IMG/VR virus record: IMGVR_UViG_3300031730_000195
Coordinates: 1 to 38,356 of that record
Source: a virus
Direction: 5' to 3' (one strand)
Length of the DNA: 38,356 nt
Position numbers and translations under genes: made by a program. The notes beneath the pieces are model-generated. The model worked only from the letters and a program-made list of their open reading frames with translations, ran no database searches and was not told the DNA's origin. Shown in pieces: positions 7,400 to 14,930 of this stretch; position 1 is the stretch's first letter, and each line of letters starts with the position of its first letter.

Positions 7400-7699
7400 A
7401 TGAAACTCGCCCAGTACCTTGCAGCGGAGCGCGGTAGATGTGCCCGGCTGGCTCGCACGATCGGGATTGCGCCGGCCTACCTCTGGCAGATGGCTCATGG
7501 CCGACGACCGGTGCCACCGGATGTTGCACCGTCCATCGAGGCAGCTTCAAACCACGCGGTGCGCCGCTGGGACCTGCGTCCCGAAGACTGGCACCGAATC
7601 TGGCCCGATCTGCAACCGCCGCCGGCCGGTGGCCATATCGCCACCGACTCGCGCAACCCAACGCATGCCGATGCAGTGGAGTGCCTCGGCCTGTCGTGA
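7400..7699 (+). CDS. Cro-like regulator, YdaS family
   Basis: Small DNA-binding protein (99 residues) that would oppose the repressor at the shared operators. The N-terminal region (MKLAQYLAAERGRCARLART, then GIAPAYLWQMAHGRRPVPPD) is a classic YdaS/Cro-type helix-turn-helix with the RRPVPPD turn and the RRWDLRPEDW motif that ends such domains; the last ~30 residues are a variable tail. ATG 7400 was chosen because it begins the family's usual MKL start; an in-frame TTG 36 bases upstream would lie within the operators. There is no clear ribosome site, so it may be read from a short or leaderless transcript. The CII-family gene follows after a 139-base gap. Confidence 0.88.
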   Translation: MKLAQYLAAERGRCARLARTIGIAPAYLWQMAHGRRPVPPDVAPSIEAASNHAVRRWDLRPEDWHRIWPDLQPPPAGGHIATDSRNPTHADAVECLGLS

Positions 7700-7750
7700 C
7701 CCTACACGCGTCACGCAGTGTCATCGCGATGGGGTAGGGCACTACCCGCG
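7695..7750 (+). other. spacer hairpins between cro-like and CII genes
   Basis: The 139-base gap 7700-7838 holds GTGAC/GTCAC (7695-7699 / 7709-7713) and GGGTAG/CTACCC (7732-7737 / 7742-7747, loop GGCA). Neither has a T-tract, so they look like RNA structures or protein sites, not terminators. I see no open frame or promoter of note in the remainder; a GAAGGG ribosome site ends the gap. Confidence 0.35.
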
Positions 7751-7838
7751 CCCCAGTTGAACCAAAAGCCTCTGCCATGGTGCCCAGTCTCCCCGGTGCC
7801 GGCGTGAGCGTCCATGAGAACGAAGAAGGGTCCTACGA

Positions 7839-8405
7839 ATGAACATCAAAGACGCGGCCTATCACACCATCCACGACTTCCCCGGCGGCGCCGAAGTGCT
7901 GGCCTTGCGCCTGGGCAAGGCGCATAAAACCTTGCTCAAGGAGGTAGCCCCCGGCCCGCTGGACAGCGCCAAGTTCGGCCTGTTGGATGCCAACAAGGCC
8001 ATGGCCATGGCACGGGACTTCCGCATCCTGCATGCCATTGCGGCCGAGCACGGCTTCATGGCCGTGCCGCTGCCCAGCTTTGACCACGACGCCAGCCCCA
8101 GCACGGCCGCTGTGGCTGCTGCAGTGGCCACGCTGGCCAGCGAGTTCGCCAGCCTCATGGGTGAGGTGGCGAAGGACCTGGGCGACAACACCGTGACCGA
8201 CAACGAACTGCGCCGCATTGAGCAGTCGTGCGGCCACCTGGTGGCTGGCGTGCAACGGCTGCTGCAGCACGTCGGCGCCATGAACCTGGACCTGAAGCGC
8301 CGCCGTGGCGTCGAGGCCACCGACCCGGCGCGCGAGACTCCCGCCGAGCGCGGCCTGCGCGAGCTGGCCCACCAGATGGCGCGCCAGGACGCCAAGCCGG
8401 AATGA
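7839..8405 (+). CDS. phage regulatory protein, CII (CP76) family
   Basis: Regulator of the lysis-lysogeny choice, of the Phage_CP76/CII family found in transposable and lambdoid phages of proteobacteria. It has 188 residues. The N-terminal half (MNIKDAAYHTIHDFPGGAEV through ALRLGKAHKTLLKEV) is the family's DNA-binding region, followed by the conserved DANKAMAMARDFRILHAIA segment. An Ala-rich helical part (95-165) likely mediates oligomerisation, and the C-terminus is charged. The start has GAAGGG eight bases upstream. Its stop overlaps the ATG of the next gene (ATGA), so the two are coupled. Direct promoter targets are not visible. Family assignment is by recognition of the N-terminal pattern. 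Confidence 0.85.
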   Translation: MNIKDAAYHTIHDFPGGAEVLALRLGKAHKTLLKEVAPGPLDSAKFGLLDANKAMAMARDFRILHAIAAEHGFMAVPLPSFDHDASPSTAAVAAAVATLASEFASLMGEVAKDLGDNTVTDNELRRIEQSCGHLVAGVQRLLQHVGAMNLDLKRRRGVEATDPARETPAERGLRELAHQMARQDAKPE

Positions 8406-8719
8406 GGCCCCCCGGAGAGATCCGCCGCGCCCTGCGCGCCGCCGTCCAGGCCGAGTATGCCCAGCGAGGGCAGGGCGCCACATGGCGCGACCTGGCCAAC
8501 CGCGCCGGCGTGGGCCTGCTGGTCGCGCGCCGCACGGTCGAGAACATGGCCCGCACCGGCGACCTGCGCGTGTGCGGCCACGCCCGCACGCCGCATGCGC
8601 GCCGGCCGATGACCCTTTACATCCCGGCCCCGCCTCCTGTCGCTGACAGTGGCCCCAGCCTGGATGCGCTGCTGCGCAACTGGACACGCGGCCCGGTGCT
8701 GGAGGCCACCGGTGGATAA
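8402..8719 (+). CDS. small winged-helix-like phage protein
   Basis: A 105-residue protein. Residues ~5-58 read as a helix-turn-helix (EIRRALRAAVQAEYAQRGQG, ATWRDLANRAGVGLLVARRT, VENMARTGDLRVCG), a layout seen in replication-associated or transcription-regulating phage proteins. The last 40 residues are Pro-rich and end in a short helix (LDALLRNWTRG). The ATG at 8402 overlaps the CII-family stop (ATGA); a longer version starting further upstream would run through the CII gene and is rejected. Its stop overlaps the GTG of the primase gene by eight bases, linking it to replication. A role as replication initiator or loader accessory is plausible but not shown. Confidence 0.8.
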   Translation: MRPPGEIRRALRAAVQAEYAQRGQGATWRDLANRAGVGLLVARRTVENMARTGDLRVCGHARTPHARRPMTLYIPAPPPVADSGPSLDALLRNWTRGPVLEATGG

Positions 8720-11165
8720 GCGCGAGACGATCGACTTCCAGGCCTTGGCCGCCGCGCTGCTGGATCGCGCCGAAGCCCTGGTGCGCGAGTGGTTCCCCGC
8801 CGGCCACAAGGCCGGGCACTACTGGTACGTGGGCGACTTCGACGGTGAGCCCGGCAAAAGCGCGAACATCAACCTCAAGACCGGCGCCTGGGGCGACAAC
8901 GCGCGCCCGGGTGACAGCGGCCGGGACCTGATCAGCCTGTTCGGCCGCCGCCACGGCTTGAGCAACGTGGCCGCCGCCCGCGAACTGATCCGCGATCAGG
9001 GCTGGACCACCTGCACCGCGGCGCCACCCGCGCCGCCCAAGGCCAAGCGCAGCAAGCCCGCCGTGGATTGGATGCCCATCCACCCGGTGCCCGACGACGC
9101 GCCCCCGTATCGCGAGCACTGGGCCCACGTGAAGCGCGGCGTGCCGCCCATGCACTGGGAGTACCGCGACCAGGCCGGCCGCCTGCTGGGCCTGGTGGTG
9201 CGCTTCGACACCAGCACCGGCAAGAAGGACGTGCAGCCCATCAGCTTCTGCCAGGGCAGCAACGGGCAGCGCGAGTGGCACTACAAGGCGTTCAATGAAC
9301 CGCGTGCCCTGTACGGCCTATGGCGTCTCGGGCCACCCCCGGCCGACGATGCCGCGCCGCGCCCGCTGGTGATCGTCGTGGAGGGCGAGAAGAAGGCCGA
9401 CGCCCTGTATGAGGCCCTGGGCCGCAGCACCCCCGTGCTCGCCTGGCCGGGCGGCTGCAGCGTGGCACACAAGGCCGACTGGAGCCAGCTGCGCGGCTAC
9501 CGTGCCCTGTGCTGGCCCGATGCCGATGCACAACTGGACAAGCGCAGCGGCGAGCTGCTGCCGCGCGAGCAACAGCCCGGCTTTGCGGCCATGCGCCGCG
9601 TGCAGGCCCTGCTGGCCGAGCTGGACGTGCCCGCCCGCCTGGTGGACATCGGCGAGCCCGGCAGCCTGCCGGACACCTGGGACTGCGCCGACGCCATCGC
9701 CGAGGGCTGGACCCGCGAGCAGTTGCTTGCCTTCATGCGCAAGCTGGTGCCCGAGCCCGGCGACCAGCCCGAGCCGCCCCCGCCCCCGCCCCCCGAGCCC
9801 CCATCGCCCGAAGCCGCACCGGACCAACCCGCCGGGCCAGCCCCCCGCCCGCCGCAGGCCCCTTCGAGCGTGCCGAGCTTCGTGGAAGATCCGCACTGGC
9901 GCGAGTCCTACGTGCTGGGCCGGAACAAGGAGCCCCGCGAGTGCGTGCCCAACGTCATGCTGGCGTTGCGCAACCACCCGCAGTGGCACGGCGTGCTGGG
10001 CTTCGATGAGTTCGCCCAGCGCCTGGTCAAGCGCCGCCCGGCGCCCTACGACCTGCCGGGCGTCTCCAGCGGCGAGTGGAGCGACGTGGACGACACCCGC
10101 ACCGCCGCCTGGCTGGCCCGTGCCGAGGGCATCGTCGTCAGCTCGCCCATGGTGGCCGAAGCCGTCAACGAGGTGGCGCGGGCCCACCCCTTCCACCCCG
10201 TGTTGGAGTGGCTGCGGACCCTCAAGCATGACGGCGTGCCGCGCATCGATACCTGGTTGACCGACTTCCTCAAGATCGAAGACACGCCCTACGTGCGCCT
10301 GGTCAGCCGGTATTTCCTGCTGGGCATGTGCCGGCGTGTGCTGGAGCCCGGCGTCAAGTTCGATTACTGCCTGGTGCTAGAGGGCGAGCAGGGCCTGCGC
10401 AAGTCCAGCGCGCTGCGTGTCCTGGGCGGCACCTGGTTCAGCGACACCGAGCTGGACCTGGCGCACAAGGACGCCATGTCCAGCATCCGCGGCAAGTGGC
10501 TGCACGAGTTCGGCGAAATGGGCTCGCTGGCCCGGCAGGAGTCCAGCCGACAAAAGAGCTTTCTGTCGCGCCAGGTGGACGAGTTCCGGCCCGTGTGGGG
10601 CCGGCGCGAGATCAGTTGCCCGCGGCAGACGGCCTTCTGCGGCAGCACCAACGAATGGGCCTGGAACAAGGACCCGACCGGCGGCCGGCGCTTCTGGCCG
10701 GTGTGCGTCACCGAAGAGATCGACACGGCCGGCCTGGCTGCAATGCGCGACCAGCTCTTCGCCGAGGCCTTCGCGCGGGCGCAGGCCGGCGAGCGCTTCG
10801 CGCCGGACCACGCCCAGCAGCGCGAGGTGTTCGACCCCGAGCAACTGGCCCGGGAAACGCCGGACCTTCTGGTGGAGGCCCTGAGCCGCTGGGTGGAGTC
10901 CAAGCCGCTCATGGACGTGGTGTCGATGCTGGATGCGGCCGAGCAAGGCCTGAAGCTGCCCCCAGGGCAGGTGCTGCCACGCGGCCTGGAAACCCGCATC
11001 GGCAACGCGATGAAGAAGCTGGGATGGATGAAGGTGGAACACCGCCATGGGGCGGTCCGGTATTCGTACAAGCGGGTGCACAGAAACCCCGCGTCGTCGA
11101 TGCCGACCGCCCGCGGTGAGGCCCAGGGCGAGGCCCGGGGCGAGGAACTGGAGGTGCCATTTTGA
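8712..11165 (+). CDS. phage primase-helicase with VapE-type ATPase domain
   Basis: The phage replication enzyme: an N-terminal primase-like half joined to a C-terminal virulence-associated-E ATPase domain. It has 817 residues if started at GTG 8712, which has GGAGG seven bases upstream. Residues ~215-290 hold a Toprim-like stretch (VIVVEGEKKADAL, then CWPDADAQ) that would bind Mg2+ for primer synthesis. A Pro-rich linker spans ~351-388. The ATPase has GEQGLRKS at 558-565, in which Arg563 stands where the P-loop usually has Gly, followed by the conserved blocks SIRGKWLHEFGEM and FCGSTNEWAWNKDPTGGRRF typical of VapE proteins. It follows the winged-helix gene with overlap. Short tandem repeats lie directly downstream. 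Confidence 0.9.
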   Translation: MDKRETIDFQALAAALLDRAEALVREWFPAGHKAGHYWYVGDFDGEPGKSANINLKTGAWGDNARPGDSGRDLISLFGRRHGLSNVAAARELIRDQGWTTCTAAPPAPPKAKRSKPAVDWMPIHPVPDDAPPYREHWAHVKRGVPPMHWEYRDQAGRLLGLVVRFDTSTGKKDVQPISFCQGSNGQREWHYKAFNEPRALYGLWRLGPPPADDAAPRPLVIVVEGEKKADALYEALGRSTPVLAWPGGCSVAHKADWSQLRGYRALCWPDADAQLDKRSGELLPREQQPGFAAMRRVQALLAELDVPARLVDIGEPGSLPDTWDCADAIAEGWTREQLLAFMRKLVPEPGDQPEPPPPPPPEPPSPEAAPDQPAGPAPRPPQAPSSVPSFVEDPHWRESYVLGRNKEPRECVPNVMLALRNHPQWHGVLGFDEFAQRLVKRRPAPYDLPGVSSGEWSDVDDTRTAAWLARAEGIVVSSPMVAEAVNEVARAHPFHPVLEWLRTLKHDGVPRIDTWLTDFLKIEDTPYVRLVSRYFLLGMCRRVLEPGVKFDYCLVLEGEQGLRKSSALRVLGGTWFSDTELDLAHKDAMSSIRGKWLHEFGEMGSLARQESSRQKSFLSRQVDEFRPVWGRREISCPRQTAFCGSTNEWAWNKDPTGGRRFWPVCVTEEIDTAGLAAMRDQLFAEAFARAQAGERFAPDHAQQREVFDPEQLARETPDLLVEALSRWVESKPLMDVVSMLDAAEQGLKLPPGQVLPRGLETRIGNAMKKLGWMKVEHRHGAVRYSYKRVHRNPASSMPTARGEAQGEARGEELEVPF

Positions 11166-11180
11166 GCCCATCGGCCGCGC

Positions 11181-11208
11181 CCTTCCGTACCTTCCGCACC
11201 TTCCGTAC
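11181..11208 (+). repeat. 9-bp tandem repeat after the primase gene
   Basis: CCTTCCGTA, CCTTCCGCA, CCTTCCGTA in perfect 9-bp register, followed by another CC. An inverted partial copy (GGAAGGTA) lies at 11281-11288. The position just after the primase and in a non-coding gap suggests iterons of a replication origin; this is inference. Confidence 0.5.
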
Positions 11209-11308
11209 CGGGTCCCCATGGACAACGCGGGTGCGCACACGCGCGCGTGCCGCGCGCGCATAGAAACCTCTTTCCAGTAGGGAAGGTATGGAACCGAAGG
11301 AGATGACC

Positions 11309-11668
11309 TTGAACACGGACACAGCAGCACGGCAGGCAGCCTCGCCAGCCCCTCTGGCCGCGCGCAAGCCGGCGTCGTTCACCTGGATGCGCGGCGCCAT
11401 GCCGGGCGTGGCCCTGCGCATCGCTGAGCTGCGCCAGAAGTGGGGTGATGAGCATGTGACGCACTGCATGCGCCAGGGGCTCACCGGCGTGCCGGGATGG
11501 TTCTTTGCGCGCGAGGGCGTCATCGCGGTGGGCACGCCCTGGGACGATGACCCGGTCATGATGAACTTCGCGGCGGCGCAGATCACGGCCACGCAGGTGC
11601 TGGTGTGCATGCGGGCGCCGGCGGCGGCCACGCCAGCGAGCGAACCAGCGGCCGGCACGGCACCGTGA
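11309..11668 (+). CDS. phage protein, unknown function
   Basis: A 119-residue protein of unknown family. TTG at 11309 is preferred as start because AAGGAG lies six bases upstream; ATGs at 11288 and 11303 are in frame but sit on or against that ribosome site. After an Ala-rich leader the core (FTWMRGAMPGVALRIAELRQ, KWGDEHVTHCMRQGLTG, VPGWFFAREG) is rich in Trp/Met and appears compact, followed by TPWDDDP and an Ala-rich C-terminus. The spacing and location between the primase and Q-like genes fit a delayed-early protein. No catalytic motif or membrane segment is apparent. Codon use matches phage neighbours. Confidence 0.75.
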   Translation: MNTDTAARQAASPAPLAARKPASFTWMRGAMPGVALRIAELRQKWGDEHVTHCMRQGLTGVPGWFFAREGVIAVGTPWDDDPVMMNFAAAQITATQVLVCMRAPAAATPASEPAAGTAP

Positions 11669-11766
11669 CGGCAGGGTGGGGGGGTTCTACGGAATATCCG
11701 AAAGGGCTACATTTCAGGCACGCTGTGTGACAGACCGAGCCGATGCAGGTTCACACGCAGCAGGAG

Positions 11767-11799
11767 CGCCCGATGCAGCACACGCTGGTCGGGCGTTTT
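11767..11799 (+). terminator. terminator before the Q-like gene
   Basis: CGCCCGA (11767-11773) pairs with TCGGGCG (11789-11795) across a 15-nt loop and is followed by TTTTGCTTT. It would end the early right transcript 28 bases before the Q-like start codon, or act as an antitermination target. The 100 bases before it hold no gene and no convincing promoter. Confidence 0.65.
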
Positions 11800-11827
11800 G
11801 CTTTGTGAACCACAGGAGGCGGAACGG

Positions 11828-12253
11828 ATGGCGCGGATCGAAGACATCGAGCGGCGGTTGCAGAACTGGGCTCGCTGGAAGCTGGGTGCGACCCACAGCG
11901 GCCTCGGCTACGCGTCCATGCGCTGGGACGGCGGCATCCGCACCCCGGGCAATCGCGAGTCCGTCGTGCCCACCATTGACTGCGAGGCGGAGGAGACCAA
12001 CCGGGCAGTGATGGCGTTGGAATCACGCCTGCGCGCCACGGTTGAAGTGGTCTACCTGCAGGGCTGCAGTATGCGCCAGAAGGCGCTGCAGTTGTGCTGC
12101 GGTGAGCCGGCGGTTAAGGCCCGTGTGTGGCAGGCGCACCGATCGCTGTCGCACTGGCTGGCGGCGACAGCCCAGGCGGCACGCAATGAGCGTGAGCGGG
12201 TCGAATCCCTCCAAACCTCGAAGTTCGTGACGTGCCCCGGTGAGTATTCCTGA
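11828..12253 (+). CDS. Q-like late regulator with sigma-region-4-type HTH
   Basis: Likely switch to late gene expression. It has 141 residues; ATG 11828 is favoured over an upstream frame extension because AGGAGG ends eight bases before it. Residues ~72-111 (VEVVYLQGCSMRQKALQLCC, then AVKARVWQAHRSLSHWL) look like a sigma-factor region 4 helix-turn-helix, as seen in ArpU/Q-type late activators. The N-terminal part (IERRLQNWARWKLG) is also typical of Q-like antiterminators of beta-proteobacterial prophages. It is the last plus-strand gene before the AT-rich reverse cassette, and the structural genes begin after that, in line with a Q role. Whether it antiterminates or activates initiation cannot be told. 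Confidence 0.75.
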   Translation: MARIEDIERRLQNWARWKLGATHSGLGYASMRWDGGIRTPGNRESVVPTIDCEAEETNRAVMALESRLRATVEVVYLQGCSMRQKALQLCCGEPAVKARVWQAHRSLSHWLAATAQAARNERERVESLQTSKFVTCPGEYS

Positions 12254-12323
12254 AATATATCCAAGGGAAATAGCATCAAGCGCGAATAGGAGTGATCAAT
12301 TGATTGCGAATAGAAGATAGGTA

Positions 12324-13469
12324 CTAAATTAGCGGCTTCTGGATGTTGATTTGCTCAGTGTCGGAATCATCGCTGATTACGTCGCCGCCCGCTGTTGGGA
12401 TGGCGGTGCTCTTTGTCTCGGTGGAGGCGCTAGCCTTTGATCCGCCTATTGGAAGCGTAGTTCGCTTGACCCCGACAAAGTCTGCGAACACGCCAAGAAT
12501 TGATCGCACCTCTAGCGAGAGCTGTAGCGAATCAATTCCCACTGTCGCATGCGCAGCTGTATCCAGGTCCCTGGCCGCACTAAAGAGATGTTGAGAGTTG
12601 TGTTCGCGCATGAAATATTCAGCAACTACATCAGCTCGAATTTCGGAAAACCTCTTGTTAAGTTGCGCCCTAGCCTGCGCGGCAATCGCTTTTCCATTCT
12701 GCATATCTTCAGACAAGGCGAACAATGCGGTGTCGATGCTTGTCTTAACCCGCCCATCCCCTGCGTCACCATAAATCACTCCGTCAACCACGCCTTTGAA
12801 TCGCATATCAGCCTCTTCAAAGACAAAGCGTTCCAGGGCGGAGTCAAGAGCAATGCAGGCAAGTGCAGCTGTAAAAAGTGCGCAGCGGACAGCGATTTCT
12901 CGGTGTTGGAGTCGAACCTCTGCTCGTTCAGCGAAAAATCGGAATGCAAACATAGTTTTGTTGAACGCAGGGAAACCGCTGAGACTTGCAACTGCCGACT
13001 TGGCATCACCCAGAATTCGTAGCCAGTCGCCATCCTGCTTGTGGGCTGGATAGGCCGCCACCAATTCAGCAAATTCCTCCATGGTCATGCGACGTTCCAT
13101 GCTCAATTTTTTCCCTAGTCGATCGAGAAAACTCTTTGACAGGACGGCAATCTTTTGAGCCTGTGCGAACCGGGTAAGCGTAGGATTGGCGTCGGTGGTG
13201 GCAATCACAGCCCGATCGCAGTTCAATGCTGCCTGTACACCCTTGACCCACAGGACTCGCTCGAACGCCTTTGGGGATTTTTTGTTCTTGACATCCACAA
13301 TGCCCCGAATGCGAGCACTCGCAGCTTGTCGGGAGTAGAGCCAAACATCGAGATCCGTGACATCTTCCGAGTCAAATCGATAAGGCACGGATCGCAACAC
13401 GAAGAATCCTTGGCGAGTAAAATATTCTCTTACAAGTTCCTCCAAAACTGGGCCTTTGCTGGGTGCCAT
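12324..13469 (-). CDS. PD-(D/E)XK nuclease-like protein of accessory cassette
   Basis: A 381-residue protein whose first ~95 residues fit the restriction-endonuclease-like fold. An alpha-helix carries Glu10/Glu11 (LEELVREYF), an aromatic strand follows, then Asp41 in TDLDVW, Asp59-x-Lys61 in IVDVKNKK, and a helix RVLWVKGVQA with Gln79, before a strand with AVIATTD. This order (E - D - DxK - K/Q helix) is that of Mrr/RecB-type nucleases. The remainder is helical, with a hydrophobic segment ~193-212, and a Ser/Thr-rich disordered C-terminal tail. ATG 13469 has GGAGG five bases upstream and starts one base after the preceding stop, so it is coupled to the 425-residue partner. GC is visibly lower than in flanking phage genes, indicating transfer. 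Homology to a named defence family is not recognised. Confidence 0.85.
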   Translation of the reverse strand: MAPSKGPVLEELVREYFTRQGFFVLRSVPYRFDSEDVTDLDVWLYSRQAASARIRGIVDVKNKKSPKAFERVLWVKGVQAALNCDRAVIATTDANPTLTRFAQAQKIAVLSKSFLDRLGKKLSMERRMTMEEFAELVAAYPAHKQDGDWLRILGDAKSAVASLSGFPAFNKTMFAFRFFAERAEVRLQHREIAVRCALFTAALACIALDSALERFVFEEADMRFKGVVDGVIYGDAGDGRVKTSIDTALFALSEDMQNGKAIAAQARAQLNKRFSEIRADVVAEYFMREHNSQHLFSAARDLDTAAHATVGIDSLQLSLEVRSILGVFADFVGVKRTTLPIGGSKASASTETKSTAIPTAGGDVISDDSDTEQINIQKPLI

Positions 13470-13470
13470 G

Positions 13471-14748
13471 TCAACCTCCGCTTCGCAAGCGATCTAGAGC
13501 ACCAGTTATGAACTTAGCATCGTTCAACGTGTGCTTCTGTCGAATTTGGCGACGCGTCTCCGCTGGGCCTTTGAAGTTACGTGCTGCAGATCCATCCATC
13601 AACATTGCCTCCGCCGCACCTACGCCCCCTTGAACGATGGTGAGGGCTAGTTCCCCTACGTCCTTCTTTAGTAACTTCATAGTGAATCTGTTGGAGCGTT
13701 TTGGGGTGACTTTCACAACCTGACGTTTTTCCAGTTCCCGATAGTCTTCGCCAATAGCCTGTACCCCTGTTGGGCCGCCGACTTCATCGCCTTCAATGAG
13801 TTTTCTCAAAAGCGCAGCAGGCATCGTAATGTTGCCGCGTCTGGTTGTGCTTCTTGTCATGCCATAAGTAAGAGAAGCAAGCAGAGCTTTGGCGTCATCG
13901 ATCGGGTCATCCTCGAAGGGGCGACCGTACTTCTGAAATGAATCCGGTGAAGTCAGGTATCCAACAGCTTCGGTGCTGTTGCTTACTTCAAGACGATCAA
14001 AGAGGCCAACTCCAACCAACCGACTATAGAGTTCACCGCCTAAAATTTTGTGTGCCTCTTGGTCATGTACAGCCCCACGTTGAGACAGCAGTGCTTGTAC
14101 TTCCTTTAGGCGTGATTGCTCGGCGACAGTCAACCCTTCCATCAGGTGGTAAGCCTTCCTTGCGTACTTCGCGTCGCGGAAGGTGTTATTGTTGAACAAA
14201 ATGATGCGGCCTTTATCTTCGGCTTCATCGACGATTGCGGTCAGTTTGCAGACGTCGATCAACTCGCTTGCCTGAGTTGGTCGGATGTCGAACAAGTCTG
14301 AAATTTTGCTGATAACTTCAGCTTTCACGGATGGGCGCTGCGCGACCATCTCCGAGAGATGAAGGACCGCTTCCTCTTCGTCCGACGGTTCACAGGAGTC
14401 GAAGATTGATGCGGTCGTTTCCAATACCGCTGTTGCCGTGGCACCGATTACGGCAACAGAGCCGCCTGCTGCTCTGTCAATGCGGCCTTCTTCTTGCAAT
14501 CGCTGCAGGCCGGCTTCTCTAGCCGCACGATCAATGCCATTCAACTGGCAGATGTTCTTGACTTCGTCCGAGCCAATGGTCGGGACTGCCACGCCTTGCA
14601 CGTTCCGGCGTAGGAGGTTGTACAGCCGGCCAGTCCGACCAGCGTACTGAATGTTCTCCAATCGCCCAGCACCGCTGACCGCGTCCAAGCTTTTGGACTG
14701 TGCCAGGAGCCAAGCGCCTTTGCTCTTCGTGTCCAGTTCGTGAGTCAT
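13471..14748 (-). CDS. 425-residue partner protein of accessory cassette, unknown family
   Basis: First gene of the two-gene cassette. I do not recognise a family. The sequence looks like several small helical domains: a possible winged helix at ~55-101 (IGSDEVKNICQLNGIDRAAR, then LQEEGRI), a central alpha/beta stretch at ~176-270 (GRIILFNNNTFRDAKYARKA and YLTSPDSFQKYG), and another winged-helix-like part at ~296-370 (SLTYGMTRSTTRRGNI, RELEKRQVVKVTP). No P-loop, protease triad, membrane segment or nuclease motif is evident. It might sense DNA or protein and direct the nuclease encoded one base downstream. It has its own promoter-like boxes upstream and no strong ribosome site (GGGG nine bases before ATG). 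Composition is AT-richer than phage neighbours. Confidence 0.85.
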   Translation of the reverse strand: MTHELDTKSKGAWLLAQSKSLDAVSGAGRLENIQYAGRTGRLYNLLRRNVQGVAVPTIGSDEVKNICQLNGIDRAAREAGLQRLQEEGRIDRAAGGSVAVIGATATAVLETTASIFDSCEPSDEEEAVLHLSEMVAQRPSVKAEVISKISDLFDIRPTQASELIDVCKLTAIVDEAEDKGRIILFNNNTFRDAKYARKAYHLMEGLTVAEQSRLKEVQALLSQRGAVHDQEAHKILGGELYSRLVGVGLFDRLEVSNSTEAVGYLTSPDSFQKYGRPFEDDPIDDAKALLASLTYGMTRSTTRRGNITMPAALLRKLIEGDEVGGPTGVQAIGEDYRELEKRQVVKVTPKRSNRFTMKLLKKDVGELALTIVQGGVGAAEAMLMDGSAARNFKGPAETRRQIRQKHTLNDAKFITGALDRLRSGG

Positions 14749-14784
14749 GGCTTGCTACCCCGATTAGCTCTCTGGCGCGGCTCG

Positions 14785-14812
14785 ACTATAGCCCTGCAAC
14801 GCGGGTTGTCCA
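14785..14812 (-). promoter_or_regulatory. sigma-70-like promoter of the nuclease cassette
   Basis: On the minus strand TGGACA (14812-14807) and TATAGT (14790-14785) are separated by 16 bp; each differs from the consensus at one position. Predicted transcript start is near 14778, about 30 bases before the ATG at 14748. This is the clearest promoter in the phage part of the window and would allow expression in the lysogen independent of phage late control. Confidence 0.7.
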
Positions 14813-14930
14813 GCACGAGCCCACGGCGGAGCGCCGATGGGCGGTAGGTTTGCCTGTGTAGTCGCATTGGCATCACCACAACGATCACGATGGCGAGAAC
14901 GCCAAGCTGCAACTCCCCTCGGGACTGGAA

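Noticed and set aside
11676-12011. Plus-strand frame overlapping the Q-like gene
   Set aside because: It crosses the terminator hairpin and overlaps a gene with a clear ribosome site and HTH in another frame.
14752-14758. Operator half-site TTGCTAC next to the cassette's start codon
   Set aside because: Only seven bases match and the other half is absent, so repressor control of the cassette is not supported.
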